Numbered from the stretch's first letter, positions 1 to 8,480 are shown. The stretch: 64,000 bases of DNA from Paraburkholderia heleia NBRC 101817 (GCF_000739775.1 NZ_BBJH01000026.1:62001-126000), one strand, 5' to 3'. Made by a program: numbers and translations. Notes: a model not told the origin generated them from the sequence alone.

Positions 1-67
1 TCAGCACCGCGCCGGCCAGCACGACGGCATAACCGGTATAACGCGCCTTGTTTTTCGACAGTTTCAT
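1..67 (-). CDS. Sugar ABC transporter permease, N-terminus only (partial)
   Basis: Only the first 22 codons lie in the window. They read MKLSKNKARYTGYAVVLAGA and then run off the left edge, a basic N-terminus followed by the start of a membrane segment. The ATG overlaps the stop of the upstream permease gene by 4 bases (ATGA), the usual arrangement of a MalF/MalG-type permease pair. I infer the second (MalG-like) permease of the CUT1 sugar importer whose binding protein and first permease lie just upstream. Too little sequence is present to say more. Confidence 0.7.
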   Translation of the reverse strand, partial: MKLSKNKARYTGYAVVLAGAVL

Positions 68-1089
68 CGCTGAGCCTCTTCTTTCATGCCGCTGCGGTGG
101 AAAATGCGCGTGTTGAGCCACATCAGCGCGGAAATCGTGATAAAGAGCAGCCACGCAATCGAACTAGCCGTGCCGAAGTCGCCGTCGTGGAATGCCGTGC
201 GATACATGTAGACGGCCGTCGTCAGGCCGGACTGGCTCGTGCCCATGCCTTCGTTCGGCAGCAGGATGAAAGGCTCTTCGAACAGTTGCAGGCCGCCGAT
301 GATCGAAAGCGTGACCGCGAAGAAGATCATCGGCTTGAGAAGCGGTATCGTGATGCGCGTGAACTGTTGCCAGCCATTGGCGCCGTCGATGCGTGCCGCT
401 TCGTAAATGTCCTTCGGAATGGTCTGCAGCGCGGACAGATAAAGCACCGTATTCCAGCCCACGTAACGCCAGAAGACGACGACCGAGACCGCCGGCTTCA
501 CATTTGCCGGGTTATACAGCCACTCGACCGGTTTCGAAGGCACGATCCAGTGCAGCCCCGGAATTTTGCCGATTTCGGCGATGGCGAGGTTGATCATGCC
601 GAACTCGGTCGAATACAGCGACGAGAAGATCAGCGCGATCGCCACGCTCGAGGTGATGAAGGGCAGAAAATACAGCCCGACGACGAAATTACGCCAGCGG
701 CGAAATGCAGTTTGCAGAAAGAACGCGAGCGGCAGCGCAATGAGGTGCTGCGGCACGCCGGACATGACCGCCATCGAAGCCGTGTTGTAGAGCGATTTCC
801 AGTACCACGGGTCAGTCAGCGTGAACGTGAAGTTCGACAGGCCCACCCACTTCATGCTCGCCAGTCCCGCCGTCGCGTCCCAGCTCTGGAACGAGAGATA
901 CAGCGAAAACAGCAGCGGAAAGGCGAGGAATACGGCGAACAGCAGGAAAAACGGCGCGAGAAACAGGTATGGCGCGATCTTGACCGGATTGAACCGCGGT
1001 TTTCCACGAGCGTGGGCGAGCGGCGCAAGCGTATCGCGCACGAGCCCTTCCCGGGAGACCTGTTCAGTTGTGGGCAGAGGAGAGTTCAT
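64..1089 (-). CDS. Sugar ABC transporter permease, MalF-like (CUT1)
   Basis: A 341-residue inner-membrane permease. A basic N-terminal tail of about 35 residues leads into a hydrophobic segment (APYLFLAPFFLLFAVFLAFP), and about six membrane segments follow. Near residues 220-250 is the EAA loop that docks the ATPase (YEAARIDGANGWQQFTRITIPLL). This is the MalF/UgpA type. It lies 106 bases downstream of the periplasmic binding protein gene and overlaps the next permease gene by 4 bases, so the three form an operon. No ATPase gene is visible; it may lie beyond the left edge, or a shared one may be used. The sugar is not predictable from sequence. Confidence 0.92.
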   Translation of the reverse strand: MNSPLPTTEQVSREGLVRDTLAPLAHARGKPRFNPVKIAPYLFLAPFFLLFAVFLAFPLLFSLYLSFQSWDATAGLASMKWVGLSNFTFTLTDPWYWKSLYNTASMAVMSGVPQHLIALPLAFFLQTAFRRWRNFVVGLYFLPFITSSVAIALIFSSLYSTEFGMINLAIAEIGKIPGLHWIVPSKPVEWLYNPANVKPAVSVVVFWRYVGWNTVLYLSALQTIPKDIYEAARIDGANGWQQFTRITIPLLKPMIFFAVTLSIIGGLQLFEEPFILLPNEGMGTSQSGLTTAVYMYRTAFHDGDFGTASSIAWLLFITISALMWLNTRIFHRSGMKEEAQR

Positions 1090-1195
1090 CGATAGTTCCG
1101 TCCATTCGGGCGTGGCCGGCCGGGGCGGCCGGTCACGCTGTTGCAGCGGGCTTCAAGGCGCGGCAACGGGCGCCGCGCCGTTTCATTGGAACCGC

Positions 1196-2443
1196 TTAGC
1201 GGCGGACTCGATGCGTGATCTCAGCCTGTGCTTCCTGCAGCGCCTGGTGGATGTCCTCGTTGCTGTCGACCACCTTGTCGAGCGCCGAGTGGACCGCCTC
1301 TTCGGCGACCTGGTCATACTTGCTGCGCTGGATCGCCGGGATATGCTCGGCGGCGTCACGCCAGATCAGGCGAGCCTTCTCGTTGCCGAGGAATGCCACG
1401 GGCTGCGCGAAAAAGTCGTCGTGCTGCGCGGAAAGCAGCGCCGGGAAGGCGTCGATCGAGCGGAACGAAGCGAGCTGCTCGTCCGTGCGCGTCGTCAGGA
1501 ACTTGATGAATTCCCACGACAGCTGCTTTTGCGTGGCCTTCGCCGGAATCGACCAGAACGTGCCGCCGAACGATGCATAAGCGCCGCCGGGCAGATTCGT
1601 TGCGCGCCACAGACCCTTCGTATCCGGCGCGATCCACGACGAGAGGTGGCCGCCGAGCCATGCGCCCATCATTTGCGTGGCCACCGTGCCGCGCTTGAAG
1701 CTTTCGGCCCATTCGTTCGACCACGGCGTGATCTTCGCGTCGAGACCGAGATCACGCGCCTTCTTCGCCAGCTCGAATGCCTTCACGAAGCGCGGCGAGG
1801 TCACGACCGGATTGCCGGCCTTGTCGAAGTACACGCCGTCGCCTTCTTTCAGGTCGGCGCGGATATAGATGTCTTCGATATCGCGCGACGATGCCATCAG
1901 GTACGCGCCCGTCGCCTTCTTGATCTTCTGCCCGGCCGCGAGATACGAGTCCCACGACCTGGTCAGATCGGCTTCGGTCACGCCTGCCTTGTCGAGAATG
2001 TCCTTGCGATAGAACAGCGTGCCCGGGCCGATATCGCCCGGCATGCCGACAATCTGCCCGTCCTGCGTGGTGGCCTGCGCGAACGTGTAATTGATGAACT
2101 GGCTCTTGTACTGACCGGCGTTATAAGGCGGCTTCGCGAGGTCTTCGAGACCGCCACCCGCGGCGAAGCGGCCAATAAAACCGACTTCGACGGCCATCAC
2201 GTCGGGCAGGTCCGAGCTAGTTGCGAGCGCGGTGGTCATGGCGTTATGGTGATCGCCGATCGCAAGCGACGACACCTTGATGTCGACGTCCGGATGCAGC
2301 TTCTTCCACGCCGGAATCGCGTCCTTGATTTCCTGGTCGAGCTTCGGAAACACCGCGACGCTCAGCGTGGTATTGGCATGCGCAGCCATGGTAGCCACGC
2401 TCAGCAAGACTGCCGCGGCGGTGCCTGAAAAACGGAATTTCAT
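1196..2443 (-). CDS. Sugar ABC transporter periplasmic binding protein (CUT1)
   Basis: A 415-residue extracellular solute-binding protein, family 1. The start is placed at the internal ATG because it gives a clean signal peptide (MKFRFSGTAAAVLLSVATMA, cleaved after AHA) and has AGGAG at good spacing. A longer reading to 2482 would add 13 basic residues ahead of it. The mature protein starts TTLSVAVFPKLDQEIKDAIPAW, the typical first strand and helix of this fold. It should deliver a sugar or oligosaccharide to the permeases encoded downstream. A LacI-type palindrome lies 138 bases upstream and a second operator-like sequence lies next to the ribosome binding site. Confidence 0.92.
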   Translation of the reverse strand: MKFRFSGTAAAVLLSVATMAAHANTTLSVAVFPKLDQEIKDAIPAWKKLHPDVDIKVSSLAIGDHHNAMTTALATSSDLPDVMAVEVGFIGRFAAGGGLEDLAKPPYNAGQYKSQFINYTFAQATTQDGQIVGMPGDIGPGTLFYRKDILDKAGVTEADLTRSWDSYLAAGQKIKKATGAYLMASSRDIEDIYIRADLKEGDGVYFDKAGNPVVTSPRFVKAFELAKKARDLGLDAKITPWSNEWAESFKRGTVATQMMGAWLGGHLSSWIAPDTKGLWRATNLPGGAYASFGGTFWSIPAKATQKQLSWEFIKFLTTRTDEQLASFRSIDAFPALLSAQHDDFFAQPVAFLGNEKARLIWRDAAEHIPAIQRSKYDQVAEEAVHSALDKVVDSNEDIHQALQEAQAEITHRVRR

Positions 2444-2457
2444 TACATGTCTCCTGA

Positions 2458-2469
2458 TGAAACGTTTAC
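2458..2469 (-). promoter_or_regulatory. LacI-type operator-like sequence in binding protein leader
   Basis: TGAAACGTTTAC lies just upstream of the ribosome binding site of the binding protein gene. It matches 10 of 12 bases of the perfect palindrome TGAAACGTTTCA at 10644, in front of the other LacI regulator gene. It may be a roadblock or a cross-regulated operator. Assignment to a regulator is inference. Confidence 0.4.
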
Positions 2470-2528
2470 GAGTGACGTTCAAATGCTCCCCTGCTGCTAC
2501 GAACTACTTCCCTTGTTGTATTGATTCG

Positions 2529-2550
2529 CACTGCAATGCAGTGCACTGCA
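2529..2550. promoter_or_regulatory. Overlapping palindromes upstream of binding protein gene
   Basis: Two inverted repeats overlap: CACTGCAATGCAGTG (7-base arms around one base, 2529-2543) and the perfect 14-base palindrome TGCAGTGCACTGCA (2537-2550). They lie about 90 bases upstream of the binding protein start, between it and the LacI-type operator at 2581. A second regulator site is possible. No protein is assigned. Confidence 0.4.
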
Positions 2551-2580
2551 CTCCGCTACGCCCTGCCGCGCCCTGTTGCC

Positions 2581-2594
2581 TGAAAGCGCTTTCA
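2581..2594. promoter_or_regulatory. LacI-family operator (copy 1)
   Basis: TGAAAGCGCTTTCA is a perfect 14-base palindrome with the central CG typical of LacI/GalR operators. The identical sequence recurs at 3747, in front of the adjacent LacI-family regulator gene. The exact repeat at both ends of one regulator gene supports joint control of the transporter operon and the regulator itself. Confidence 0.8.
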
Positions 2595-2632
2595 CCGCAA
2601 AACCAAAAAACGGCCCGATCTGGACGCGGACC

Positions 2633-3724
2633 TTATGCACCCGTGTTGCCCGGGCTCAGTGGCGGCCCGATACGACGCGTCGTCTCGCGCGTCACCAGCG
2701 TGAGCGGAATGGGACTCAGTGCGATGGGCTGCTTGCGGATCATCTGCACGATGCCTTGCGCGGCGAGACGGCCGATTTCATAGGTCGGCTGGCGTACCGT
2801 CGTCAGCGGCGGCGTCATGTATGAAGAAGTCGGCAGATCGTCGAAACCGACCAGCGACACATCTTCGGGCACGCGCACGCCGCGGCGAAACATCGCAAGG
2901 CGCGCGCCGTACGCCGTCTGGTCGTTCGCGCAGAACACCGCGCTCAACGACGGCCGGCGCACCAACAGCCGCTCCATGGCCGCGAGCCCGCCTGTCTCGA
3001 GGTAATCGCCCTGCTCGACCAGATCGGCGTCGAACCCGATATCCGCGTCTTCCAGTGCCATGCGGTAACCGTCGAGACGCTCGAGCGCGTCCTCGTGACT
3101 GTCCGGGCCGGCAATGAACGCGATTTCGCGGTGGCCCTGCTCGATCAGATGACGGGTCGCGTCGCGTGCGCCCTGCAGGTTGTCGATCGGCAGGCCCGCC
3201 AGCGCCGTGCCGTTTTGCACTGAGCGCCCCAGCACCAGCATGGGCGCGTAGCGCGAGTATTCCGCTAGCGTCGGTTCGTCGAGTTGCGCGTGCAACAGAA
3301 TGATGCCGTCCACGCGGCGCGCGATGAATTCTTCGAGGCGCGCTTTTTCGTCGACGACATTCCAGCGGCTGCTCACGAAAATCGGCGTGAAGCCCGGCTC
3401 AGAAAGCGCCTCTTCGATGCCGCGCAGCCACTCGGCGTAAAACGGGCTCGACACGGCCTGCGTCAGGACGCCGATGGTTTCGGTACGGCCACTCGCCAGG
3501 CTGCGCGCCAGCACGTTCGGACGATAGTTGAACCGCGCGATCGCCTCTTCCACCGCGCGCTGCTTTTCAGGGAGAACACGCGCGGTGCCGTTCAGGATGC
3601 GCGACACCGTGCTCGGAGACACCCCGGCTGCGCGCGCAATTTCTTCCAGCGTCACGTTGGGACCAGGAGTGGGTCCGCTCTGGACACGGGGCGCGCCGGG
3701 CGCTTCGTTAGTGCCATCGGTCAT
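2633..3724 (-). CDS. LacI-family transcriptional regulator
   Basis: A 363-residue LacI/GalR regulator. The helix-turn-helix is at about residues 24-45 (VTLEEIARAAGVSPSTVSRI) with the hinge helix after it (LARSLASGRTETIGVL). A periplasmic-binding-protein-like effector domain fills the rest. The N-terminal 22 residues before the DNA-binding helix are Pro/Gly-rich and longer than usual. It precedes the sugar ABC operon on the same strand. The identical palindrome on both sides of it (2581 and 3747) indicates that it represses the transporter and itself. The effector is presumably the imported sugar or a derivative. Confidence 0.93.
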   Translation of the reverse strand: MTDGTNEAPGAPRVQSGPTPGPNVTLEEIARAAGVSPSTVSRILNGTARVLPEKQRAVEEAIARFNYRPNVLARSLASGRTETIGVLTQAVSSPFYAEWLRGIEEALSEPGFTPIFVSSRWNVVDEKARLEEFIARRVDGIILLHAQLDEPTLAEYSRYAPMLVLGRSVQNGTALAGLPIDNLQGARDATRHLIEQGHREIAFIAGPDSHEDALERLDGYRMALEDADIGFDADLVEQGDYLETGGLAAMERLLVRRPSLSAVFCANDQTAYGARLAMFRRGVRVPEDVSLVGFDDLPTSSYMTPPLTTVRQPTYEIGRLAAQGIVQMIRKQPIALSPIPLTLVTRETTRRIGPPLSPGNTGA

Positions 3725-3746
3725 GAGTTCCGCCTGGACATTTTCA

Positions 3747-3760
3747 TGAAAGCGCTTTCA
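3747..3760. promoter_or_regulatory. LacI-family operator (copy 2), regulator promoter
   Basis: TGAAAGCGCTTTCA lies 23 bases upstream of the LacI-family regulator start and is identical to the site at 2581. It is followed by a related half-site (ACGCTTCCA). The placement suggests autoregulation. Confidence 0.8.
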
Positions 3761-3832
3761 AACACAAAAACGCTTCCAGATACGAATTCGAAATGACTAA
3801 CAGAAACTACCAAAGGAACCACAGAAAAAGCA

Positions 3833-3869
3833 GCCGGTGCGACCAGGGTGGAGGAGAGATCGCACCGGC
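3833..3869 (-). terminator. Rho-independent terminator of the porin gene
   Basis: On the minus strand a 10-bp perfect stem (GCCGGTGCGA pairing with TCGCACCGGC, 17-base loop) is followed by GCTTTTTCTG. It lies about 75 bases beyond the porin stop codon, where the porin transcript should end. Confidence 0.75.
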
Positions 3870-3942
3870 CTCTCTATGTAAGAGAATTAAGCAGTACCTA
3901 ACACAAAGAGATCACAACAACTACAGGTCAAACGAAGTCAAA

Positions 3943-5097
3943 TCAGAACATGTGCATGATGCCCGCGAACACGCCGGTCTGGCTGTGACCGTAGTTCGGG
4001 TTGTCGTTCGACGACGTGCCCGTCGCCGCGTCGAAGTTGTTGTTGCCGTACGGACCATTGCCGAGGTTGATGTTCGACGTCGAGCTGTTGTGGACGTAGC
4101 CGGCTTCCGCATACAGGAACGTGCGCTTCGACAGGTTGTACGTCGTGCCGAGCGTGAACAGCGTGGCGTTGCCGTTGCCGTTGTTCGCGTTCGCGTGGAA
4201 TACGGCAGCCGTAATCGCCGAAGCGTCGTTCACCTGCCAGCCGGCGCCGATCCACTCGTGGTTCACCGAGGTCGGTGCGCTCACGCCAGCCGGCTGCGAC
4301 GCGTCGGTCACGCCCATGCTTGCGTTGGTGGCGTCCGGTGCGCTCAGATGCTGGTAGCCCGCGTAAATCTTCACCGGACCGAGCACGTAGGTGCCGCCGA
4401 CGAGCAGCGAGCGCGAAGCCGAATACACATTGTTGAACGAGCCGTTCGCACCGCGGACTTCGTCATAAATCACGCGGAAATCGCCGCTGCCCCACGTGTA
4501 GATACCTTCGACCGCGTTCGTGCGGCCCTGCCCCGTCGGCACGCCCTGCGCGTTGACAGGCGCCGAGTTCCAGCTCGTGTTGTTGGTCAGCGAATACTGG
4601 CCCTTGAACACGAGACCGCCGAACAGCGTTGGCGAATCATATTCGGCGCCGTTGCTCGTGCTCGCCCAGTTACGGCCGCGCACCAGCGTCGAGATGGCGT
4701 AACGCTGCATCAGCTGCGGGTCCGCGCCCCAGCTGTCCTGCGAGAGTTCGCCGGCGCCGAGGTTACCCATCTTGAACAGACCGAAGCGGTCGTTGGAGAA
4801 GCCCACCGTGGCATGACGGCCAAACAGGTTGCCCGCCGAAGCGCCGGTCATCGTATTGAGCTGGCCTTCCAGCTGGAACACGGCCTTCGTGCCGCCGCCG
4901 AGATCTTCCGAACCCAGCAGGCCGAACCAGGAGCAACCCCAGTCGCCGCTCTGTGCCGAGAACCTGCTACCGCCGGGCAGGCCAGTTTCGTACTGCACGC
5001 CGTTGTCGATACGGCCATACAGTGTGACGCTGCTCTGCGCGTGCGCCATCGTCGTCGCAGCTGCCATCACCGACAATGCAATAAGCTTCTTTTTCAT
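3943..5097 (-). CDS. General porin (Burkholderiales OmpC-like, Gram-negative porin family)
   Basis: A 384-residue outer-membrane trimeric porin. The start at 5097 gives a signal peptide MKKKLIALSVMAAATTMAHA ending in AHA, then QSSVTLYGRIDNGVQY, the classic first strand of this family. The last residue is Phe (GIMHMF), as required for beta-barrel assembly. A 33-residue upstream extension is possible but would spoil the signal peptide. It forms a diffusion channel for small solutes. It sits between two sugar import operons on the same strand with its own terminator and a regulator-rich upstream region, so sugar-linked control is plausible but inferred. Confidence 0.93.
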   Translation of the reverse strand: MKKKLIALSVMAAATTMAHAQSSVTLYGRIDNGVQYETGLPGGSRFSAQSGDWGCSWFGLLGSEDLGGGTKAVFQLEGQLNTMTGASAGNLFGRHATVGFSNDRFGLFKMGNLGAGELSQDSWGADPQLMQRYAISTLVRGRNWASTSNGAEYDSPTLFGGLVFKGQYSLTNNTSWNSAPVNAQGVPTGQGRTNAVEGIYTWGSGDFRVIYDEVRGANGSFNNVYSASRSLLVGGTYVLGPVKIYAGYQHLSAPDATNASMGVTDASQPAGVSAPTSVNHEWIGAGWQVNDASAITAAVFHANANNGNGNATLFTLGTTYNLSKRTFLYAEAGYVHNSSTSNINLGNGPYGNNNFDAATGTSSNDNPNYGHSQTGVFAGIMHMF

Positions 5098-5259
5098 TAG
5101 ATATCCTATATATATTTTGGCGTCTCCAAACCGCGCAGGTCGCGTGCGCTCTACACGTTCCCTACCAGGCTGCCTCACTGAAATGTTCCAGATCACATTT
5201 CGAGGCGATTATAGGGACGCCCCTGCGCCGTGTATCGAACCGGCGGGCCAGGGAAAACG

Positions 5260-5275
5260 CTGTTACCGATAACAG
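5260..5275. promoter_or_regulatory. GntR/LacI-family-like operator
   Basis: CTGTTACCGATAACAG is an inverted repeat with 6-base arms. The core closely resembles the TGTTACCGGTAACA operator of the E. coli gluconate repressor GntR, a LacI-family protein. It lies about 165 bases upstream of the porin start. The identity of the regulator is unknown. Confidence 0.5.
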
Positions 5276-5307
5276 TTGCACAGCGCACGGCCCAGGAGTA
5301 GGCCCCT

Positions 5308-5339
5308 GCTTCGTGACCATTCCGTTATGGTCACGAAGC
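5308..5339. repeat. Inverted repeat with 13-bp perfect arms
   Basis: GCTTCGTGACCAT and ATGGTCACGAAGC flank TCCGTT. The arms pair perfectly over 13 bp. No T-tract follows on either strand, so a terminator is not favoured. It may be a large operator or an RNA hairpin in a long porin leader. Confidence 0.6.
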
Positions 5340-5426
5340 TCGCAACTCCGTTCGCGGTCGTGAGAGAAAATATGCGCAGCGAAGGAAATGCACCGAACAA
5401 CCGCGCTACATCGGCCAAATCGCGCT

Positions 5427-5440
5427 TGACAGCGCTTTCA
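5427..5440. promoter_or_regulatory. LacI-type operator-like site
   Basis: TGACAGCGCTTTCA matches 13 of 14 bases of the palindrome that flanks the LacI-family gene at 2633-3724. It lies about 330 bases upstream of the porin start, which suggests that the porin could share this regulator. Confidence 0.5.
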
Positions 5441-5523
5441 AACGCGGCGCCCTGATGTTGTGAAGTTGCAACGACAACACGAAAATATTTTGCCCGTTGT
5501 GTCTGCAGCGTTGCGGGCTCTAC

Positions 5524-5537
5524 TGACAGCGCTGTCA
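5524..5537. promoter_or_regulatory. Perfect LacI-like palindrome
   Basis: TGACAGCGCTGTCA is a perfect 14-base palindrome. It has the AGCGCT centre of the LacI-type operators nearby and differs from them at one position in each arm. With the site at 5427 it makes a pair about 97 bases apart, a spacing that could support looping. Confidence 0.5.
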
Positions 5538-5660
5538 CCAGCAGGCCTGGCAATAGTGAAGGTCATCAAGGTATACCCTGCCGGGCAACGAGTTGAGATT
5601 CTCCGGTAAGCACATTCCGCGCGGGACTTTGAATCCGCCCCGCGGGCTTTCCGGCTTTAT

Positions 5661-6935
5661 TTATCGATCGCGCTGCGCAACGACATGTTTGATCCGCTTG
5701 ATCCAGCCGCCGCGGCCATAGTCGGTCTGCTGCAGAAACACGGCAATCACGATGATCAGGCCTTTGAGGACCAGCTGGGTATTGCTGTCGATATCGTTGA
5801 GCAACAGAATGTTGCCGAGGAAACCGAATATAAGCACGCCCGCCACCGTGCCCGATATCCGCCCGACACCGCCGGCCAGACTCGTCCCGCCAATCACGAC
5901 GGCCGCAATTGCATCGAGTTCCCAGCCGGTCCCGGCATCGGCCTTCCCCTGGCGGTACTGCGCCGCATAGAGCACGCCAACCAGCGCAGCGAGCAGACCG
6001 GAAACGGCGTAGGCCATCATTTTGTAGCGGTTGACGTCGAGCCCTGAAACCACGGCGCATTTCTCGTTTCCGCCTATCGCATACAGATATTTTCCGAACA
6101 CCGTGCGATTCATCACGAAGCTGAATAGGAGTGCGATCACGAGGAAGAAAAGCGCAGGCACGGGGATCAGATTGAACAGCAGTGCCCGCAGATTCTCGAT
6201 ATCGGCGGTCGCGTTCGTGCCGCTGTAAATCGAATAGACGGCGGTATCCTGCCCCGCGATCAGCCGCGCGGCGCCGAGCACGCCGACCATCGCCGCAAGC
6301 GTGACGATGAACGGCTGCATGCGCCCGCGCGTGATGATCCAGCCGTTGATGCTGCCCACCGTGAAGCCCGCGAGCGGTACGATCCAGAGCACGCCTGCAA
6401 GCGGCATGCGGTGCGCCGCGTGCAACGCGATATACAGGCACGCCAGCGCCGCGCACAGCAGCGCAATGCCGCCGCGCACCGCGCGCGCGGCGCCCGTATG
6501 CACACCCTGCAGACGTTGCGGCCTGCGCCATGCACCTGATACGATGAACACGATCGAGAACACGGCAATCGCGTTGAGCACGAGCGAGGCGTAGGTCGCC
6601 CGGTTCCAACCCTCCGTGGTGAGCAGCATGGCGGTCAGCACGCTGCCCAGCCCCATGATCGCCCCGACGGAAAGGTCGATGCCCGCGGTGATGATCACGA
6701 GCGTCATGCCGATCGACATCACGCCGACGTTGGCGACCTCGCGAAACACGTCGGAAATATTGGCACTGGAAAGAAAGATGTTGCCGCCATCGGTCGAGTG
6801 AGGCGAAGTGAACGCGCCCACCACGAGCAGCAGGATCAGCCCCAGGTAGTACTTGAGGTGCGTCATGAGCGTGCTGAGTTGACGCCTGCGCGTTGGCGCG
6901 TCCGGCTCGGCGACGTGGTCCTGCACATGCAGCAT
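5661..6935 (-). CDS. Sugar ABC transporter permease, RbsC/XylH-like (CUT2)
   Basis: A 424-residue permease of the ribose/xylose family. It carries the conserved ITAGIDLSVGAIMGL motif near residues 85-100, GTNATADIENLR, and the GGTSLAGGVGRI motif near the C-terminus. RbsC proteins are about 320 residues. The excess is mainly an insertion around residues 125-190 with extra hydrophobic segments, as in XylH-type permeases. GGAGG precedes the start. It is the last gene of an operon with a LacI regulator, binding protein and tandem ATPase. The substrate is probably a pentose or hexose but cannot be fixed from sequence. Confidence 0.9.
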   Translation of the reverse strand: MLHVQDHVAEPDAPTRRRQLSTLMTHLKYYLGLILLLVVGAFTSPHSTDGGNIFLSSANISDVFREVANVGVMSIGMTLVIITAGIDLSVGAIMGLGSVLTAMLLTTEGWNRATYASLVLNAIAVFSIVFIVSGAWRRPQRLQGVHTGAARAVRGGIALLCAALACLYIALHAAHRMPLAGVLWIVPLAGFTVGSINGWIITRGRMQPFIVTLAAMVGVLGAARLIAGQDTAVYSIYSGTNATADIENLRALLFNLIPVPALFFLVIALLFSFVMNRTVFGKYLYAIGGNEKCAVVSGLDVNRYKMMAYAVSGLLAALVGVLYAAQYRQGKADAGTGWELDAIAAVVIGGTSLAGGVGRISGTVAGVLIFGFLGNILLLNDIDSNTQLVLKGLIIVIAVFLQQTDYGRGGWIKRIKHVVAQRDR

Positions 6936-6959
6936 GGTCAGCCTCCAGTCAGAGTCGAT

Positions 6960-8480
6960 TCAAGGCGAAGCGAGATTGATCAGCAGATCGCCGGAAAAGT
7001 CGCTGCGCGGCACGATCTGTTTGGCGCGCCCTTCGCACAGCACGAGAATGCGGTCGCACAGCAAAGTCAACTCGTCGATTTCCGAGCTGGCGATCAGCAC
7101 CGTCACGCCCGAGCGCGCCGCGTCGAGAATCTGCCGGTATATCTCCGCTTTGGCGGCGACGTCCACGCCGCGCGTCGGTTCGTCGAGCAAAAGGATGCGC
7201 GGCCTCGTCATCAGCCATTTGCCGATGATGAGCTTTTGCTGATTGCCACCCGACAGGCTGTTGGCGCTTTGCGCGAGGCTGCGATGCTTGACCCGCGAGG
7301 CGCGCGCCTGTTCGGCGGCCCAGCCGCACAGCCTGCGTCGCCGGTAGAACGGAAAGCCGGGCACGCGCGGTAACGACGGCAGCACGAAATTCGCTTCCAG
7401 CGACTGGTCGAGCACGAGACCATCCTTCTTGCGGTCTTCGGTCACGAAAGCGAGACCCGCTTGCGCAGCCTCGTTCGGATGCCTGAATGAACGCCGCTGG
7501 CCCGCGATCGCAATGCTCCCCTCCTTTCGGTAGGCCGAGATCCCGTAGATCGCTTCGAGCACTTCGGTCTTGCCCGCGCCCAGCAGACCCGAGAGGCCGA
7601 ACACTTCGCCCTCGCGCACCGCAAACGATACGTCGCGCACCATCGCGCGAGACGGCCCCCACAACGAAAGATTGCGTACCTCCACACTCGTGCTGCGAGC
7701 GCGCGGCGCCTCGTCCGCACCGCGCTCCGGCGGGGCGAAGTCCTTGCCGATCATCATCGAGACGATCGCGGTGGACGACTCCACCTGTGCGACCGGCAGC
7801 GTCGAGATGCGCCGGCCGTCGCGCAGCACGGTCACGCGGTCGGCCACGGCGAAGACTTCGCCCAACCGGTGGCTGATCAGCACGATGCCCATGCCGCGTT
7901 CGCGCAGTTGCCGCGTGAGCGTTAGGAGCGCGTGCGTCTCCGCGTCGGAAAGCGCCGAGGTCGGCTCGTCCATGATCAGCACCCGTGCTTCGGCCACCAG
8001 CGACTTGGCAATTTCCACCAGTTGCTTTTCGCCCACCCGCAGCGCGCCGACCAGCGTGTCCGGGCTCGCGCGAAAGCCCAGTTGACCAAGTACGCTGCAC
8101 GCAGCCGTGCGCATGGCGCGCCGGTCGGGAAAGCCCCAGCGTGTGCGCGGTTCCTTGCCGAGGAATATGTTGTCGACCGCGGAGAGCGTGTCGACAAGGT
8201 TCAGCTCCTGATGAATGACCGCGATCCCTGCATCGATTGCGTCGTTGACGCTCGCGAGGCGCGTGGACACGCCTCGCACGCGTATCGTGCCGCTGTCCGG
8301 CGTATACAGCCCGCCCAGCATCTTCATCAGGCTCGATTTGCCCGCACCGTTCTCGCCGACGAGCGCATGCACCTCGCCCGCCACGACATCGAAGTCGACG
8401 CCCGATAACACGGCACTGCCGTTGAACGAAATCGACAGGCCTGCCGCCTCGATGAGCGGCGCGGTGGCAGTGGCATTCAT
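6960..8480 (-). CDS. Sugar ABC transporter ATP-binding protein, tandem ATPase (RbsA-like)
   Basis: A 506-residue protein with two fused ATPase domains, the CUT2 layout. Domain 1 has Walker A GENGAGKSS near residue 43 and Walker B VLIMDEPTSAL. Domain 2 has the degenerate loop GLLGAGKTE near residue 295, the signature LSGGNQQKL and Walker B ILLLDEPTRGVD. It energises import by the adjacent permease. The start codon directly follows the stop of the binding protein gene with no spacer, suggesting translational coupling. Confidence 0.93.
   Translation of the reverse strand: MNATATAPLIEAAGLSISFNGSAVLSGVDFDVVAGEVHALVGENGAGKSSLMKMLGGLYTPDSGTIRVRGVSTRLASVNDAIDAGIAVIHQELNLVDTLSAVDNIFLGKEPRTRWGFPDRRAMRTAACSVLGQLGFRASPDTLVGALRVGEKQLVEIAKSLVAEARVLIMDEPTSALSDAETHALLTLTRQLRERGMGIVLISHRLGEVFAVADRVTVLRDGRRISTLPVAQVESSTAIVSMMIGKDFAPPERGADEAPRARSTSVEVRNLSLWGPSRAMVRDVSFAVREGEVFGLSGLLGAGKTEVLEAIYGISAYRKEGSIAIAGQRRSFRHPNEAAQAGLAFVTEDRKKDGLVLDQSLEANFVLPSLPRVPGFPFYRRRRLCGWAAEQARASRVKHRSLAQSANSLSGGNQQKLIIGKWLMTRPRILLLDEPTRGVDVAAKAEIYRQILDAARSGVTVLIASSEIDELTLLCDRILVLCEGRAKQIVPRSDFSGDLLINLASP

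Larger units (their letters stand above)
5098..5660. other. Palindrome-rich intergenic region upstream of porin
   Basis: No gene is supported in this 563-base gap. It holds four dyad elements: a GntR-like TGTTACCGATAACA, a 13-bp-arm inverted repeat at 5308-5339, a LacI-like TGACAGCGCTTTCA and a perfect TGACAGCGCTGTCA. It lies upstream of the porin and downstream of the second sugar operon, so these sites most likely serve the porin promoter. Confidence 0.6.
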
